From the NCBI RefSeq assembly GCF_012641475.1, contig NZ_JABAIL010000003.1:1-64000 (forward strand): a stretch of DNA of 64,000 bases, given 5' to 3'. The notes under the pieces were generated by a model. The model did not search any database. It was not told the origin of the DNA and saw nothing but the letters and a program-made list of their open reading frames with translations. Source of the stretch: Flammeovirga agarivorans. Lineage in GTDB: Bacteria > Bacteroidota > Bacteroidia > Cytophagales > Flammeovirgaceae. Both the position numbers and the translations under genes were made by a program. Shown here piece after piece: positions 44,593 to 53,507 of this stretch. Numbering within the stretch: position 1 is the stretch's first letter; the number at the start of each line of letters is the position of its first letter.

Positions 44593-44645
44593 TCGCGAGT
44601 ATGTTTCTGCATCATTGTAAAAATTTATGTAGAAATTGCTCGCGA
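44593..44645. repeat. Long imperfect inverted repeat
   Basis: TCGCGAGTATGTTTCTGCAT (44593-44612) pairs imperfectly with ATGTAGAAATTGCTCGCGA (44627-44645) around a 14-base loop. It is more GC-rich than its surroundings and has no T tract, so its role is unclear; it could be an insertion hairpin or a remnant of a recombination site. Confidence 0.6.
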
Positions 44646-44926
44646 CTCTCCTTTCTTAGACCTCAAATATTATCTTTACCTCAAAGCAACTCGAATATAT
44701 AGACTTTGCGAACTATTGAAATTTGATGACTCTTCAAATGATACCCTTTCTACAGTTTAAATACTAAATAATTAGAAAGGATAAAGTTGAATTGAATCAC
44801 TACCTAAACTCCCTTGGAAACTCTAATTTCCAATAAATGATCAAAGCCTACCTAAAAGAGTTTAAAGTGCTTTATATAAAATAGATCGTGAATCTATTTA
44901 TAGACAATTACAATTAAGAAAACTAT

Positions 44927-45559
44927 ATGAAATTTTACTTAGTAGACATAAATTCTAAATTAACTGAAGCATGGAGTAAAGTATTTGAAGGGGTTGATAA
45001 TGTGGAAGTAAAAAATGAATCTATCTTTGACCTATCTTGTGATGTTATAATCAGTCCTGCGAATAGTTTTGGCTATATGAACGGAGGAATTGATTTTGCC
45101 ATCTCAAAACATCTCGGATGGCACATTGAAAAGACACTTCAAAAAAAATTGAGAGAGGAATATTTTGGTGAATTACTTGTTGGACAAGCTACTATTGTTG
45201 AAACTAATAATGATCAATTCCCATATTTAATTTCAGCTCCAACGATGAGAACACCAATGACAATCTTACGTTCTCCAAATGTATATTTGGCCACCAAAGC
45301 GATATTAACTTTACTACTTTATGGAAAGTTGGAAGATGGCACACCGATAAAAGAAAAAATTAAAACGATAGCTATTCCAGGCTTAGGTACTGGTGTTGGC
45401 CAAGTTCCTCCGATTTTATGTGCCAGACAAATGAGAATAGCTTGGGAAGATGTGTTCAATCAAAAGTATAAGACTGAAGAAGGTTGGGAAGAATTAAGAT
45501 CAAACTATGCTTATTTCTTTACACATGATGAAAATGATTTGAAATATGACATTCCTTAA
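44927..45559 (+). CDS. Macro-domain (ADP-ribose-binding) protein
   Basis: A 210-residue protein matching the macro fold: CDVIISPANSFGYMNGGIDFAISK (NSFG loop), LLVGQATIVE, IAIPGLGTGVGQVPP with the ADP-ribose loop, and a helical end. It probably hydrolyses or binds ADP-ribosyl groups on proteins or nucleic acids. It stands as a single gene before the membrane protein at 45619. Confidence 0.85.
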   Translation: MKFYLVDINSKLTEAWSKVFEGVDNVEVKNESIFDLSCDVIISPANSFGYMNGGIDFAISKHLGWHIEKTLQKKLREEYFGELLVGQATIVETNNDQFPYLISAPTMRTPMTILRSPNVYLATKAILTLLLYGKLEDGTPIKEKIKTIAIPGLGTGVGQVPPILCARQMRIAWEDVFNQKYKTEEGWEELRSNYAYFFTHDENDLKYDIP

Positions 45560-45618
45560 AATAATGATGTCTACTTTCATTACTTAAAAATTTTGCAATA
45601 CTAATTAAACTAACGGAA

Positions 45619-46308
45619 ATGTTTACAGATATATTAATTGAAACTGTATTTATACCTATTGCAGTTCAACTGATCATTTCAATATTCTATTACTTTATAG
45701 TCATAAGAAAGGACAGAAATGTATATCAAAAAACATACTCCCTTACTTTAGCTCAAAAAGAAGAAAAAGAACAGAAAGTTAGAAGGTGGATGATTTTTTA
45801 TTTTTTGAGTTTTGCAATAGGAATTGGTGTATTTATCTGTTCAGCATCACTATTAAGAAGCTTATATTATCAAACTCAAAATGAATTATTTCAAGTGATT
45901 TTAGTCCCAAATATTACAAGTTACTCTATAATATTTGGGTTCATGATAGCAGTTCCAATTTCGATATTTATAAATAATTTTCGCAAAAGATGGATAGGTG
46001 ATTATTATAAAAAACCGTCCTTCTCAATAAGTAAAATATTTGCTTATTTATTCTTGGTACTATCAATAAGTTTTACATTTCAGATAATTCGGAAAGGAGT
46101 CTATTTTGAGAAGGATTATGTCATAGTAAAAGATTTATTTAGTGACGACATATCAATCCCATTAAACCAAGTAAGTTCTATCAGTCAGGAAAATTCCATT
46201 GTCACTTTGTTACTAAAAAATGGTTTAGACATCTCAATCGATGATATTGAGCTCGATTATAAGAAGCTTTTGAAGTCAGAAGAGATGATAAGTTTGAATA
46301 ATAAATAG
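45619..46308 (+). CDS. Unknown membrane protein with C-terminal PH-like domain
   Basis: A 229-residue protein with four hydrophobic segments (VFIPIAVQLIISIFYYFIV, IFYFLSFAIGIGVFI, ITSYSIIFGFMIAVPISIF, IFAYLFLVLSISFTF) and a small C-terminal beta domain (ISIPLNQVSSISQENSIVTLLL) similar in look to PH-like domains of the bPH2 type. Function unknown. It follows the macro-domain gene by 60 bases. Confidence 0.7.
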   Translation: MFTDILIETVFIPIAVQLIISIFYYFIVIRKDRNVYQKTYSLTLAQKEEKEQKVRRWMIFYFLSFAIGIGVFICSASLLRSLYYQTQNELFQVILVPNITSYSIIFGFMIAVPISIFINNFRKRWIGDYYKKPSFSISKIFAYLFLVLSISFTFQIIRKGVYFEKDYVIVKDLFSDDISIPLNQVSSISQENSIVTLLLKNGLDISIDDIELDYKKLLKSEEMISLNNK

Positions 46309-46421
46309 ATATTGGATTATAACTACCACTTATATTTTATTACTAGAAGTCGAACCATTAAATTAGTTTTGAAATTATATATGTGTGATTAACCTAAAAT
46401 ACCATTATCGTAAATCTTATT

Positions 46422-47297
46422 ATGGAAAGTAAAAAAGAGATTTCAGCTGAGTTTCCATTTGAATCAAAATATATAGAAGTCAATGGAAGTAAAATGCACT
46501 ACATTGATGAGGGAAAAGGTGACCCTATCTTATTTCTTCATGGAAACCCTACATCTTCTTACTTATGGAGAAACATTATTCCTTACCTAGAACCATTAGG
46601 GAGGTGTATTGCTCCTGATTTAATTGGAATGGGAAAATCTGATAAACCAAAAATTGAATACTCATACAAGAATCATAGTGACTATTTAGATAAGTTTATT
46701 GAAAAACTTAATTTAAAAAATATCACCCTTGTTCTACATGACTGGGGATCAGGTTTAGGTTTTCATTATGCCAATACACACCGTAATAATATCAAAGCTA
46801 TTTCATTTATGGAAGCTATGGTAAAACCAATTGAACCTTCTCCAGAAATGCAAACGGCTTTTAAAATGATGCGGACCAAAGGTATTGGTTGGTTAATGAT
46901 TAGTGTCGGAAATATGTTTATCAACAAAATGTTACCCAGCATGATCAATCGAAAATTGACGGAAGAAGAATTCAATTATTATAAAGCACCATATCCAACA
47001 ATTGGAAGTAGAAAAGCATTAAGAGAATTCCCGAAAAATGTTCCCATTGGAGAAGAACCTAAATATTCGTATGATAGAATTAAAGCATATGGAGATTGGT
47101 TGACAGAAACAGATCTTCCTAAATTGTTATTATATGTATCACCCGGTGCGTTGATAAGGGATGTCGACGTAAGTTATATCAAAGAGAATTTCTCTAATCT
47201 CAAAACCGTTGATGTTGGAAAAGGGTTACACTTTATCCAAGAAGATCATCCACATCGGATTGGAGAAGAGATCGCAGAATGGTATAAAGAATTATAG
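46422..47297 (+). CDS. Haloalkane dehalogenase-like alpha/beta hydrolase
   Basis: A 291-residue hydrolase with the haloalkane dehalogenase signature: HGNPTSSYLWRNIIP with the halide-binding Asn, the nucleophile Asp in LHDWGSGLGFH with the adjacent Trp, DLIGMGKSDKP, and a C-terminal catalytic His in GLHFIQEDHPH. It would release halide from a carbon-halogen bond; the true substrate is unknown. A perfect 16-bp terminator follows at 47310. Confidence 0.88.
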   Translation: MESKKEISAEFPFESKYIEVNGSKMHYIDEGKGDPILFLHGNPTSSYLWRNIIPYLEPLGRCIAPDLIGMGKSDKPKIEYSYKNHSDYLDKFIEKLNLKNITLVLHDWGSGLGFHYANTHRNNIKAISFMEAMVKPIEPSPEMQTAFKMMRTKGIGWLMISVGNMFINKMLPSMINRKLTEEEFNYYKAPYPTIGSRKALREFPKNVPIGEEPKYSYDRIKAYGDWLTETDLPKLLLYVSPGALIRDVDVSYIKENFSNLKTVDVGKGLHFIQEDHPHRIGEEIAEWYKEL

Positions 47298-47309
47298 CTT
47301 AATACCATT

Positions 47310-47350
47310 AAAAATAGCAAATGATACAGAGCACATCATTTGCTATTTTT
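47310..47350 (+). terminator. Perfect 16-bp terminator
   Basis: AAAAATAGCAAATGAT (47310-47325) and ATCATTTGCTATTTTT (47335-47350) with a nine-base loop, ending the dehalogenase transcript and usable on both strands. Confidence 0.88.
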
Positions 47351-47519
47351 AAATAAGACTAACAGGAATTAGATAGATAATTGATTTTAAATTATTATCT
47401 ACTTTTATTCGAATCATTACTAATCACCTAATTAGTTTTTAATTAATAAATCATTTGTGACCAAAATTAAATTATCACTTTTTAAGTATAAGACTATTTA
47501 ATACATCCCTTTTACTAAA

Positions 47520-48338
47520 ATGATTTTACGACTAAAAAAGCTTTTCCTATTAGTAACACTATCTACATTAACTTTTTCTTGTGGAAAAAAAGTAGAACAG
47601 GCCTTCTCTTTTGTACAGTTATGTGATCCACAATTAGGAATGGGAGGCTATGAACATGATAAAGAAACTTTTGCACAGGCAGTAGAACAAATTAATGAAC
47701 TGAATCCCGACTTTGTCGTTATTTGTGGTGACTTAGTACATAGTCCCAATGATAGTTCTTATAAAGATTTTCAAGAAATTATGAGTGGTTTTACAGTTCC
47801 TTGTCACCTTGCACCGGGAAACCATGATATTAGAAAAGTACCTACAGCACAAACTATTGCATATTACCGAAATAAAATTGGTAAAGATTACTACCATTTT
47901 AAAAATAAGGATCACTTATTTATAATAACGAATACTCAGTATTGGAAGTGTGATGTAGAAAATGAGTCTAAACTACATAATGAATGGTTTGAAAAGACTA
48001 TCAAAAGAAAGAAAAGTAAACGACACTCTACTTTTGTAATAGGACATTATCCATTGTATACAGAATCTCCCGATGAAAAAGAGCATAACTTTAATTTACC
48101 AGAACCTCATAGAAAACAAATCTTACAGTTATTGAAAGACAATAATGCAGCTGCATACCTATCTGGGCATACGCATAAATTAACTATCAATAACTATGAG
48201 GATATTGAGTTAGTCAGTGGAGAGACAACAAGTAAAAACTTTGATAAAAGACCTTTCGGTTATCGCGTTTGGACGGTTGATCAAAATGCTGTGGAGCATC
48301 ATTTCGTTCCTTTAAAAGAAATAAGAAAGATTCAATAA
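47520..48338 (+). CDS. Lipoprotein metallophosphoesterase
   Basis: A 272-residue calcineurin-like phosphoesterase with a lipobox (TFSCGKK, Cys near residue 21). The metal-binding motifs are all visible: CDPQLG, VVICGDLVH, APGNHDI, VIGHYP and LSGHTHK, the same order as CSTP1/CPPED1-like phosphatases. It probably dephosphorylates a phosphoester in the periplasm or outer leaflet; substrate unknown. Single gene with its own promoter. Confidence 0.92.
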   Translation: MILRLKKLFLLVTLSTLTFSCGKKVEQAFSFVQLCDPQLGMGGYEHDKETFAQAVEQINELNPDFVVICGDLVHSPNDSSYKDFQEIMSGFTVPCHLAPGNHDIRKVPTAQTIAYYRNKIGKDYYHFKNKDHLFIITNTQYWKCDVENESKLHNEWFEKTIKRKKSKRHSTFVIGHYPLYTESPDEKEHNFNLPEPHRKQILQLLKDNNAAAYLSGHTHKLTINNYEDIELVSGETTSKNFDKRPFGYRVWTVDQNAVEHHFVPLKEIRKIQ

Positions 48339-48592
48339 ATTGGAAGTGTACTGAGTTGAAGAATGTTTATTTATAACCTTACTATCTACAAAATGAGATT
48401 AATAGTTTTCATCTGATACTATTCATGCTCAATTAAAAAAACACTTTATTTTCTAGATAAGTAAAGGAACTGTTATTATTTTATAGACACGGTGTTAATA
48501 ACATTTCAACAAAGTGAAATTAAAATATTATGTGTCAGATTTCACGCATAAGAATAAGTCTGAAGTTCTAATGTTTAGTAATAAAATTAATT

Positions 48593-49003
48593 ATGAGTAA
48601 GGTCGACGACATACTAAAATTAAAAGGTGTGAAACCAACATCAGTACGAATAATAGTCTTAGATTATCTTTTAGATCAAGGGAAAGCACAATCCCTTAAA
48701 GATATTGAATCAGGTCTTGTTAGAACAGAGAGAAGTTCAATATTCAGAACATTAAAATTATTCGAACAACATAAGTTAATCCATAGTATAGATGATGGCT
48801 CTGGAATGACTAAGTATGCTGTATGTGCTGATGGTTGTAATTGCGAACTTAAGGATTTACATTTTCATTTTTTCTGTATTTCTTGTCAAAAAACATATTG
48901 TCTTACCGATTATCCTATACCTCAAATTAACCTACCAAAAAACTTTAAAATGCTTCAAGCTAATATGGTTATTAAAGGACTTTGCGAAACATGTAATAGC
49001 TAA
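48593..49003 (+). CDS. Fur family metalloregulator
   Basis: A 136-residue Fur-type repressor: winged helix RIIVLDYLLDQ with RTERSSIFRTLKLFEQHKLIH, metal-binding DLHFHFFCISCQKTYC (His and CxxC) and a C-terminal CETCNS zinc motif. In Bacteroidota such small Fur proteins are often zinc-responsive (Zur) when beside a CDF transporter; that is inference. The CDF gene at 49356 is 353 bases downstream on the same strand. Confidence 0.9.
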   Translation: MSKVDDILKLKGVKPTSVRIIVLDYLLDQGKAQSLKDIESGLVRTERSSIFRTLKLFEQHKLIHSIDDGSGMTKYAVCADGCNCELKDLHFHFFCISCQKTYCLTDYPIPQINLPKNFKMLQANMVIKGLCETCNS

Positions 49004-49355
49004 ACTTTGCAATCGAGTTGCAGATATAGAACCTTACCTTTGATAATAATCTTAATAAGTAATACAAACTCCATATTATTTAATTCTGTTTTCAATTTGG
49101 TTTTCATGTGAAAACATAAAAAGATTAACCTTATGTTATTTATTTAAATAGTGATACATAGATATCATTTATAATAAAGTTCTTTCTGCATAGAATTAGT
49201 AATTACCTACTTTCACTTTTTTAAAGTAGAAGTAAATATTTTATTCAGATAAACCAAAGGTAAATAAAATGGTATTGTACAATAATGTTCTCCTTGCTAT
49301 AGGCAATACATGATTGCTTTTACATGGAGTATTCAAAGAAATTTTAGAAATAAAA
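49004..49355. other. Fur-CDF gap
   Basis: 352 bases with no gene. AT-rich, with the inverted element TATTGTACAATA-like text near 49270 (GGTATTGTACAATAATG) that could serve as a promoter or regulator site. No consensus Fur box could be confirmed by eye. Confidence 0.4.
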
Positions 49356-50150
49356 ATGTATAAAACATTATTTAAAATCTCAAAAATGGATTGTCCATCA
49401 GAAGAAAATCTAATTAGAATGAAATTAGATGAATTTTCTAGTATTGTAAATTTACAATTTGATATACCAAATAGAAAATTGACAATATTCCACGGTGATC
49501 AGTTAGATTTAATAGAAAAATCACTAAAAGAATTAAACCTAGGAGTAAAAAAGTTATTGACTGAACAAACAGATCAAATAGACTTTCGTGACAATTTTAA
49601 TCAAAGAAAACTTCTTTGGTCAGTATTAATAATAAACTTTGTGTGTTTTTTACTCGAAATAACAACAGGGGTAATCTCAAAATCAATGGGGTTGGTTGCC
49701 GATAGTTTGGATATGCTTGCCGACAGTTTTGTCTACGGAATAAGCTTATTTGCTGTAGGTGGTACTTTAACTAGAAAAAAAAGAGTTGCAAAAATTTCTG
49801 GGTATTTTCAAATAACTTTAGCAGTTATTGGGTTTGTAGAAGTATTGAGAAGATTTTTCATAATAGAAAAAATTCCCAATTTTTCTGTCATGATCATAAT
49901 ATCAGTTTTTGCTCTTATTGCAAATGGGTTATGCCTGTATTTGCTTCAAAAAGCCAAAAATAAAGAAGAAGTTCATATGAAAGCAAGTATGATTTTTACT
50001 TCGAATGACATAATAATAAACCTTGGTGTGATAATAGCTGGAGTTTTAGTGAAATTTCTAAACTCAAATTCACCTGATTTGATAATCGGGACAATAGTTT
50101 TTGGATTGGTGATACAAGGAGCATTAAGAATTTTGAAAGTTGCAAATTAG
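49356..50150 (+). CDS. CDF-family cation transporter with HMA-like N-terminal domain
   Basis: A 264-residue transporter. Residues 1-70 resemble a heavy-metal-associated fold with a single-Cys motif KMDCPSEENLIRMKL. The membrane part has about six helices with CDF signature residues (VADSLDMLADSFVYGISL, then MIFTSNDIIINLG with paired Asp and Asn). It probably exports Zn or a related cation. ATG 49356 is used because the longer frame begins in the intergenic region. It lies beside the Fur-type regulator, its probable repressor. Confidence 0.88.
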   Translation: MYKTLFKISKMDCPSEENLIRMKLDEFSSIVNLQFDIPNRKLTIFHGDQLDLIEKSLKELNLGVKKLLTEQTDQIDFRDNFNQRKLLWSVLIINFVCFLLEITTGVISKSMGLVADSLDMLADSFVYGISLFAVGGTLTRKKRVAKISGYFQITLAVIGFVEVLRRFFIIEKIPNFSVMIIISVFALIANGLCLYLLQKAKNKEEVHMKASMIFTSNDIIINLGVIIAGVLVKFLNSNSPDLIIGTIVFGLVIQGALRILKVAN

Positions 50151-50170
50151 ACTCTAGAAAGTATAACTAA

Positions 50171-50452
50171 ATTTCTAAAGAAGGTCTTAAAAAATATGCC
50201 GACGTTATGGTATCATGGGCAGAATGTGATCAAAAAACGCGAACAGAAACAAGCCTAGATGGGAATTTTGCTTTAAAATTTGAGTTTGAAGGATGCCCAC
50301 CTTTTGGATAAAAAGGGATTACCTACTTTACTGCTATCAACAATGTAATTTTCACTTTTACAATTGATTACAATGAGTACAAAGAGGATATTAATAGTTT
50401 TATTTCATCTATAGCATTTGATCAATTACAAGATTCTCAAAACACAAAATAA
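50171..50452 (+). pseudogene. Gene fragment with an internal stop codon
   Basis: Open frame without a start, 93 codons, reading ISKEGLKKYADVMVSWAECD, a cysteine-containing middle (EFEGCPPFG), a TAA stop, then KGITYFTAINNVI through DQLQDSQNTK and a final stop. The second half looks like the C-terminus of a small secreted protein. One in-frame stop and missing 5' end mark it as broken. Confidence 0.55.
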
Positions 50453-50573
50453 ATACGTTTATTTCTCTCTTAATTACTCCCAATAATTTATTATTTTAGA
50501 AGAATAGAGAACGCTATTACCTCTAATACAACTTAAAAACAATATCTCTCAGAACTATCATTGAAACCAATAA

Positions 50574-51839
50574 ATGAAGAGTTACTTATACCTAATACTT
50601 CTTATTTTGTGCTTATCTCAGGTCAATGCTCAAGATTGGGAGAAGCGACACTCTTTTGCAAAAACTTATTTTGGTATTGATAATTATATTGCTACAAATT
50701 TAGCCAATGGATCTTTTCTGAATGCCAACAATGAAGTGGAGTCATTTCAGAAGCATGGTTTTATTACCCCTTCCATAAATATAGGAGCCACTCATTTTTG
50801 GGGACATGCCGACTTCTTTATTTCCATTAGTACAATCGATATAAAATTTGGTGAAGATAAAATCGAAAATAGCTATCGTTTAGGAACATTTACGGGATTA
50901 AGAGTTTACCCCATAGCCTCAAAAGAGCAATCAATAAGACCGTATATCGGTTATAAGTTTTCACCATTTAGATACACTCAAAAAGATTTAAAAAACGATC
51001 AATTTAAGTTTACACAAGTAAAGTCGGTCGTTGATATTGGACTGGGTATACAGCTGAGTAAATTCTATTTCACTCTAGAATATAGTAGAGTTATCAATCC
51101 AGATTTTGATATCTATCTATCCAGAGAAGTGGTCAGTCAAGATCAATTCCCAGAACATTTATTTCAGATTGGTGTCAACTATATGATGGAAACTACCAAA
51201 GGGGCCAATAACCAACTGAGTAAACAAGCCAATGATCAATTTTCAGCTTCCAATAAATGGGGCTTATTCTTTGGTATCGGGCCATCAGCTTCTTTTCCGA
51301 TAAAATCATCAAACTATGTCACAGATAAATACCCTTTCTTGGATGACAAAACCTTCCCTGTTATATATCCAGATATTGCCCTAGGATACCATTTTACAAA
51401 ATTAGACATCATTAGTGCATTATCTTTTAGACCTATTTCTCAAACAAGAAGTGCTTATGGGATAGAACAAAAAATTCAGCGACATAGTATCAATATGGAG
51501 GCTTATAAATATATTGCTGATTATCATGGATTTGTACCTTATATAGGTTTGGGATTGAGCTATGAAAAGCTACATTTTTCTGAAAAAGATAACGGCCATG
51601 AAACCTCTTCATTTAACACCAATGAATTTTCTCCAAACCTTGTCTTTGGTTGGGATATTAGGCCAAGTGTAAAGGGTGATGGTTGGGTATTAAGAACTAA
51701 CTTAAGATATTACCCCTTTTTAGAACTGGAACACCAAGGTAAAAAGTTAAGCTTACAGCACCTTGAGTTTAATTTTATTCAGTTTGTGATATATCCTCAG
51801 AGATTAAAACAAATAAAGAAAATAGCATCGACATACTGA
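50574..51839 (+). CDS. Outer-membrane protein, paralogue of the 26937 gene
   Basis: A 421-residue protein with a signal peptide (LYLILLILCLSQVNAQ), and the same strand pattern as the gene at 26937: ITPSINIGATHFWGHADFF, FFGIGPSASFP, DIALGYHF and the end NFIQFVIYPQRLK. The two are homologous over most of their length. It is probably an outer-membrane barrel of unknown function. The MarR gene is next on the same strand, with its operator just before its start. Confidence 0.8.
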   Translation: MKSYLYLILLILCLSQVNAQDWEKRHSFAKTYFGIDNYIATNLANGSFLNANNEVESFQKHGFITPSINIGATHFWGHADFFISISTIDIKFGEDKIENSYRLGTFTGLRVYPIASKEQSIRPYIGYKFSPFRYTQKDLKNDQFKFTQVKSVVDIGLGIQLSKFYFTLEYSRVINPDFDIYLSREVVSQDQFPEHLFQIGVNYMMETTKGANNQLSKQANDQFSASNKWGLFFGIGPSASFPIKSSNYVTDKYPFLDDKTFPVIYPDIALGYHFTKLDIISALSFRPISQTRSAYGIEQKIQRHSINMEAYKYIADYHGFVPYIGLGLSYEKLHFSEKDNGHETSSFNTNEFSPNLVFGWDIRPSVKGDGWVLRTNLRYYPFLELEHQGKKLSLQHLEFNFIQFVIYPQRLKQIKKIASTY

Positions 51840-51896
51840 TAATCAACCTACTATATTTCTATTTAAATTTATTGATTGAAAAACCACATCATTCAT

Positions 51897-51908
51897 TTGT
51901 ATGTACAA
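51897..51908 (+). promoter_or_regulatory. Candidate MarR operator overlapping the -33 region
   Basis: TTGTATGTACAA is a palindrome with five-base arms. It overlaps the TTG of a -33 element whose -7 box TACCTTTG is at 51919-51926, 19 bases downstream. A 17-base identical copy recurs at 52427 before the quinone reductase. Confidence 0.6.
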
Positions 51909-51946
51909 CTAATATTAATACCTTTGGTGTATCAAAATTTAAAAAT

Positions 51947-52384
51947 ATGAGCAATTCAGGAAAGTCATATCAGGAATGTTGTTTATACTTTACAGCTAAT
52001 TCCTTATCGAGATTTATTAATTCGATGGCAGAAGATGCATTCCGCATTACAGGGTTATCGCCTTCTCATGCCTATCTTATGCTTATATTATTTGAAGAAC
52101 CCGGCCTTAGTCAAGGAGAATTAAGTGATAAAATCAACGTAAAAGCTTCTACCATGACTCGATTTATTGATAAATTAATTACTAATAAATATGTTGAGCG
52201 TATTCAAGAAGGTAGAGTGACTTATATTCACCCGACTGAAGAGGGTAGAAAATTACAGCCAATGATCAATGAGGCTTTAAACAATCTCTATCAAAAATAT
52301 TGTGAGGTTTTAGGGGAAGAGTTTGCTGTAAAATTGACTGCAGATATCCACAAAGCCAATGAAATTATAAAAAAGAAAGATTAG
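51947..52384 (+). CDS. MarR family transcriptional regulator
   Basis: A 145-residue winged-helix regulator: LSPSHAYLMLILFEEPGLSQGELSDKINVKASTMTRFIDKLI and RVTYIHPTEEGRKL wing. ATG 51947 is chosen over an upstream start because the promoter and operator (51897-51926) lie within the longer frame. It shares an operator with the NAD(P)H dehydrogenase gene at 52453, so it probably represses both and is relieved by a quinone or phenolic ligand. Confidence 0.93.
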   Translation: MSNSGKSYQECCLYFTANSLSRFINSMAEDAFRITGLSPSHAYLMLILFEEPGLSQGELSDKINVKASTMTRFIDKLITNKYVERIQEGRVTYIHPTEEGRKLQPMINEALNNLYQKYCEVLGEEFAVKLTADIHKANEIIKKKD

Positions 52385-52415
52385 AATACCCCCTATCTAG
52401 GTATTCTTTTTTTTG
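52384..52415 (+). terminator. Terminator after the MarR gene
   Basis: GAATACC and GGTATTC with a short loop, followed by a run of T. It lies just before the second operator copy. Confidence 0.8.
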
Positions 52416-52426
52416 AAATCTAATAC

Positions 52427-52438
52427 TTGTATGTACAA
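52427..52438 (+). promoter_or_regulatory. Second MarR operator copy
   Basis: TTGTATGTACAACTAAT, 17 bases identical to 51897-51913, ending 14 bases before the quinone reductase ATG at 52453. It lies at or near the core promoter, where binding would block transcription or initiation. Confidence 0.6.
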
Positions 52439-52452
52439 CTAATTATATAATT

Positions 52453-53391
52453 ATGAAAACATTAATGATTTTAGCACACCCTCGTCTTGAAAAATCTGTC
52501 GCCAATAAGCGAATTGCAGATGAAATAAAGAATAAAATAGATGATGTGGAAGTGAGAGATATTTTTTCGCTATACCCAGATTATAAAATCGATGTGGAGG
52601 CAGAACAACAAGCATTAATAAATGCAGATACTATCATTTTCCAATATCCTTTCTGGTGGTATAATATGCCTGCCATTCTAAAAGCCTGGTTTGATGAAGT
52701 CTTTGATTTCAATTTTGCCTATGGCCCAGAAGGGAATAAACTAAAAGGAAAAAACTTCCAATTAAGTTTTACAGTGGGTGGACCTGCAGAGGCTTATACT
52801 CCAACTGGCTATAACCATTTTAGGATTGAGGAATTAACTAAACCAATGGAACAAACAGCCTATATGGCTCAGATGAACTTTTTAAAACCTATCTATGAAC
52901 ATGGTATGGTATACGTTCCTAATGTTTATAATACACAAGAAGCTGTAGAAGCTAGAGCTGATCAACAATTAGAGCGTATTATTTCAGTAATTGATGGATT
53001 TAAAAATGAAACACCAGAGGTACAAATAACCGCTTTTGTAAAAGATTGGTTTGCCCATTTTGATCAGTTAGCAGAAGATGGATATTTCACTCATTCATTG
53101 GACAAAGATGCTCAATTAGTTTTCCCAGAAGGAGAATTTATTGGTCATCAAGGGTTTTCGGAATGGTATTCTGCCATCAAAAAAGAAATCAAACCAGACA
53201 ATCAACATATTATTGAATCCATCAGTATTACTCCTAATAATGAGTATTTTAATGTAGATTTAGCCGTAAAACTTAAAGCTGAAAAATATTCAGGAGAAGC
53301 ATTACAATTAAATGTCAAAGAAAAATGGAAAGTGGAAATCACAAAAGAGGGGAATGTAAAAATTCATACCTATAAAGTGAAAGCAGTCTAG
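52453..53391 (+). CDS. NAD(P)H dehydrogenase fused to SnoaL/NTF2-like domain
   Basis: A 312-residue protein. Residues 1-190 are a flavodoxin_2/NQO1-like quinone reductase: AHPRLEKSVANKR, IIFQYPFWWYNMPAILKAWFDEV and a TVGGPAEAYTP loop. Residues about 195-312 are an NTF2/SnoaL-like domain (AFVKDWFAHFDQLAEDGYF, FVGHQGF-like IGHQGFSEWY). The reductase detoxifies quinones by two-electron reduction; the extra domain may bind a ligand or be a second enzyme. MarR operator copies precede both genes of the unit. Fusion is in frame and uninterrupted. Confidence 0.88.
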   Translation: MKTLMILAHPRLEKSVANKRIADEIKNKIDDVEVRDIFSLYPDYKIDVEAEQQALINADTIIFQYPFWWYNMPAILKAWFDEVFDFNFAYGPEGNKLKGKNFQLSFTVGGPAEAYTPTGYNHFRIEELTKPMEQTAYMAQMNFLKPIYEHGMVYVPNVYNTQEAVEARADQQLERIISVIDGFKNETPEVQITAFVKDWFAHFDQLAEDGYFTHSLDKDAQLVFPEGEFIGHQGFSEWYSAIKKEIKPDNQHIIESISITPNNEYFNVDLAVKLKAEKYSGEALQLNVKEKWKVEITKEGNVKIHTYKVKAV

Positions 53392-53507
53392 TTCCTAATT
53401 TATCTATTAAATAATCGATACATGATATTTCAAATCCCAATTAAAGTTTCGGATTGTCTTAATATCATTTCATTCATCCATTACTCTCAATTATTAAAAG
53501 TTTAAAT

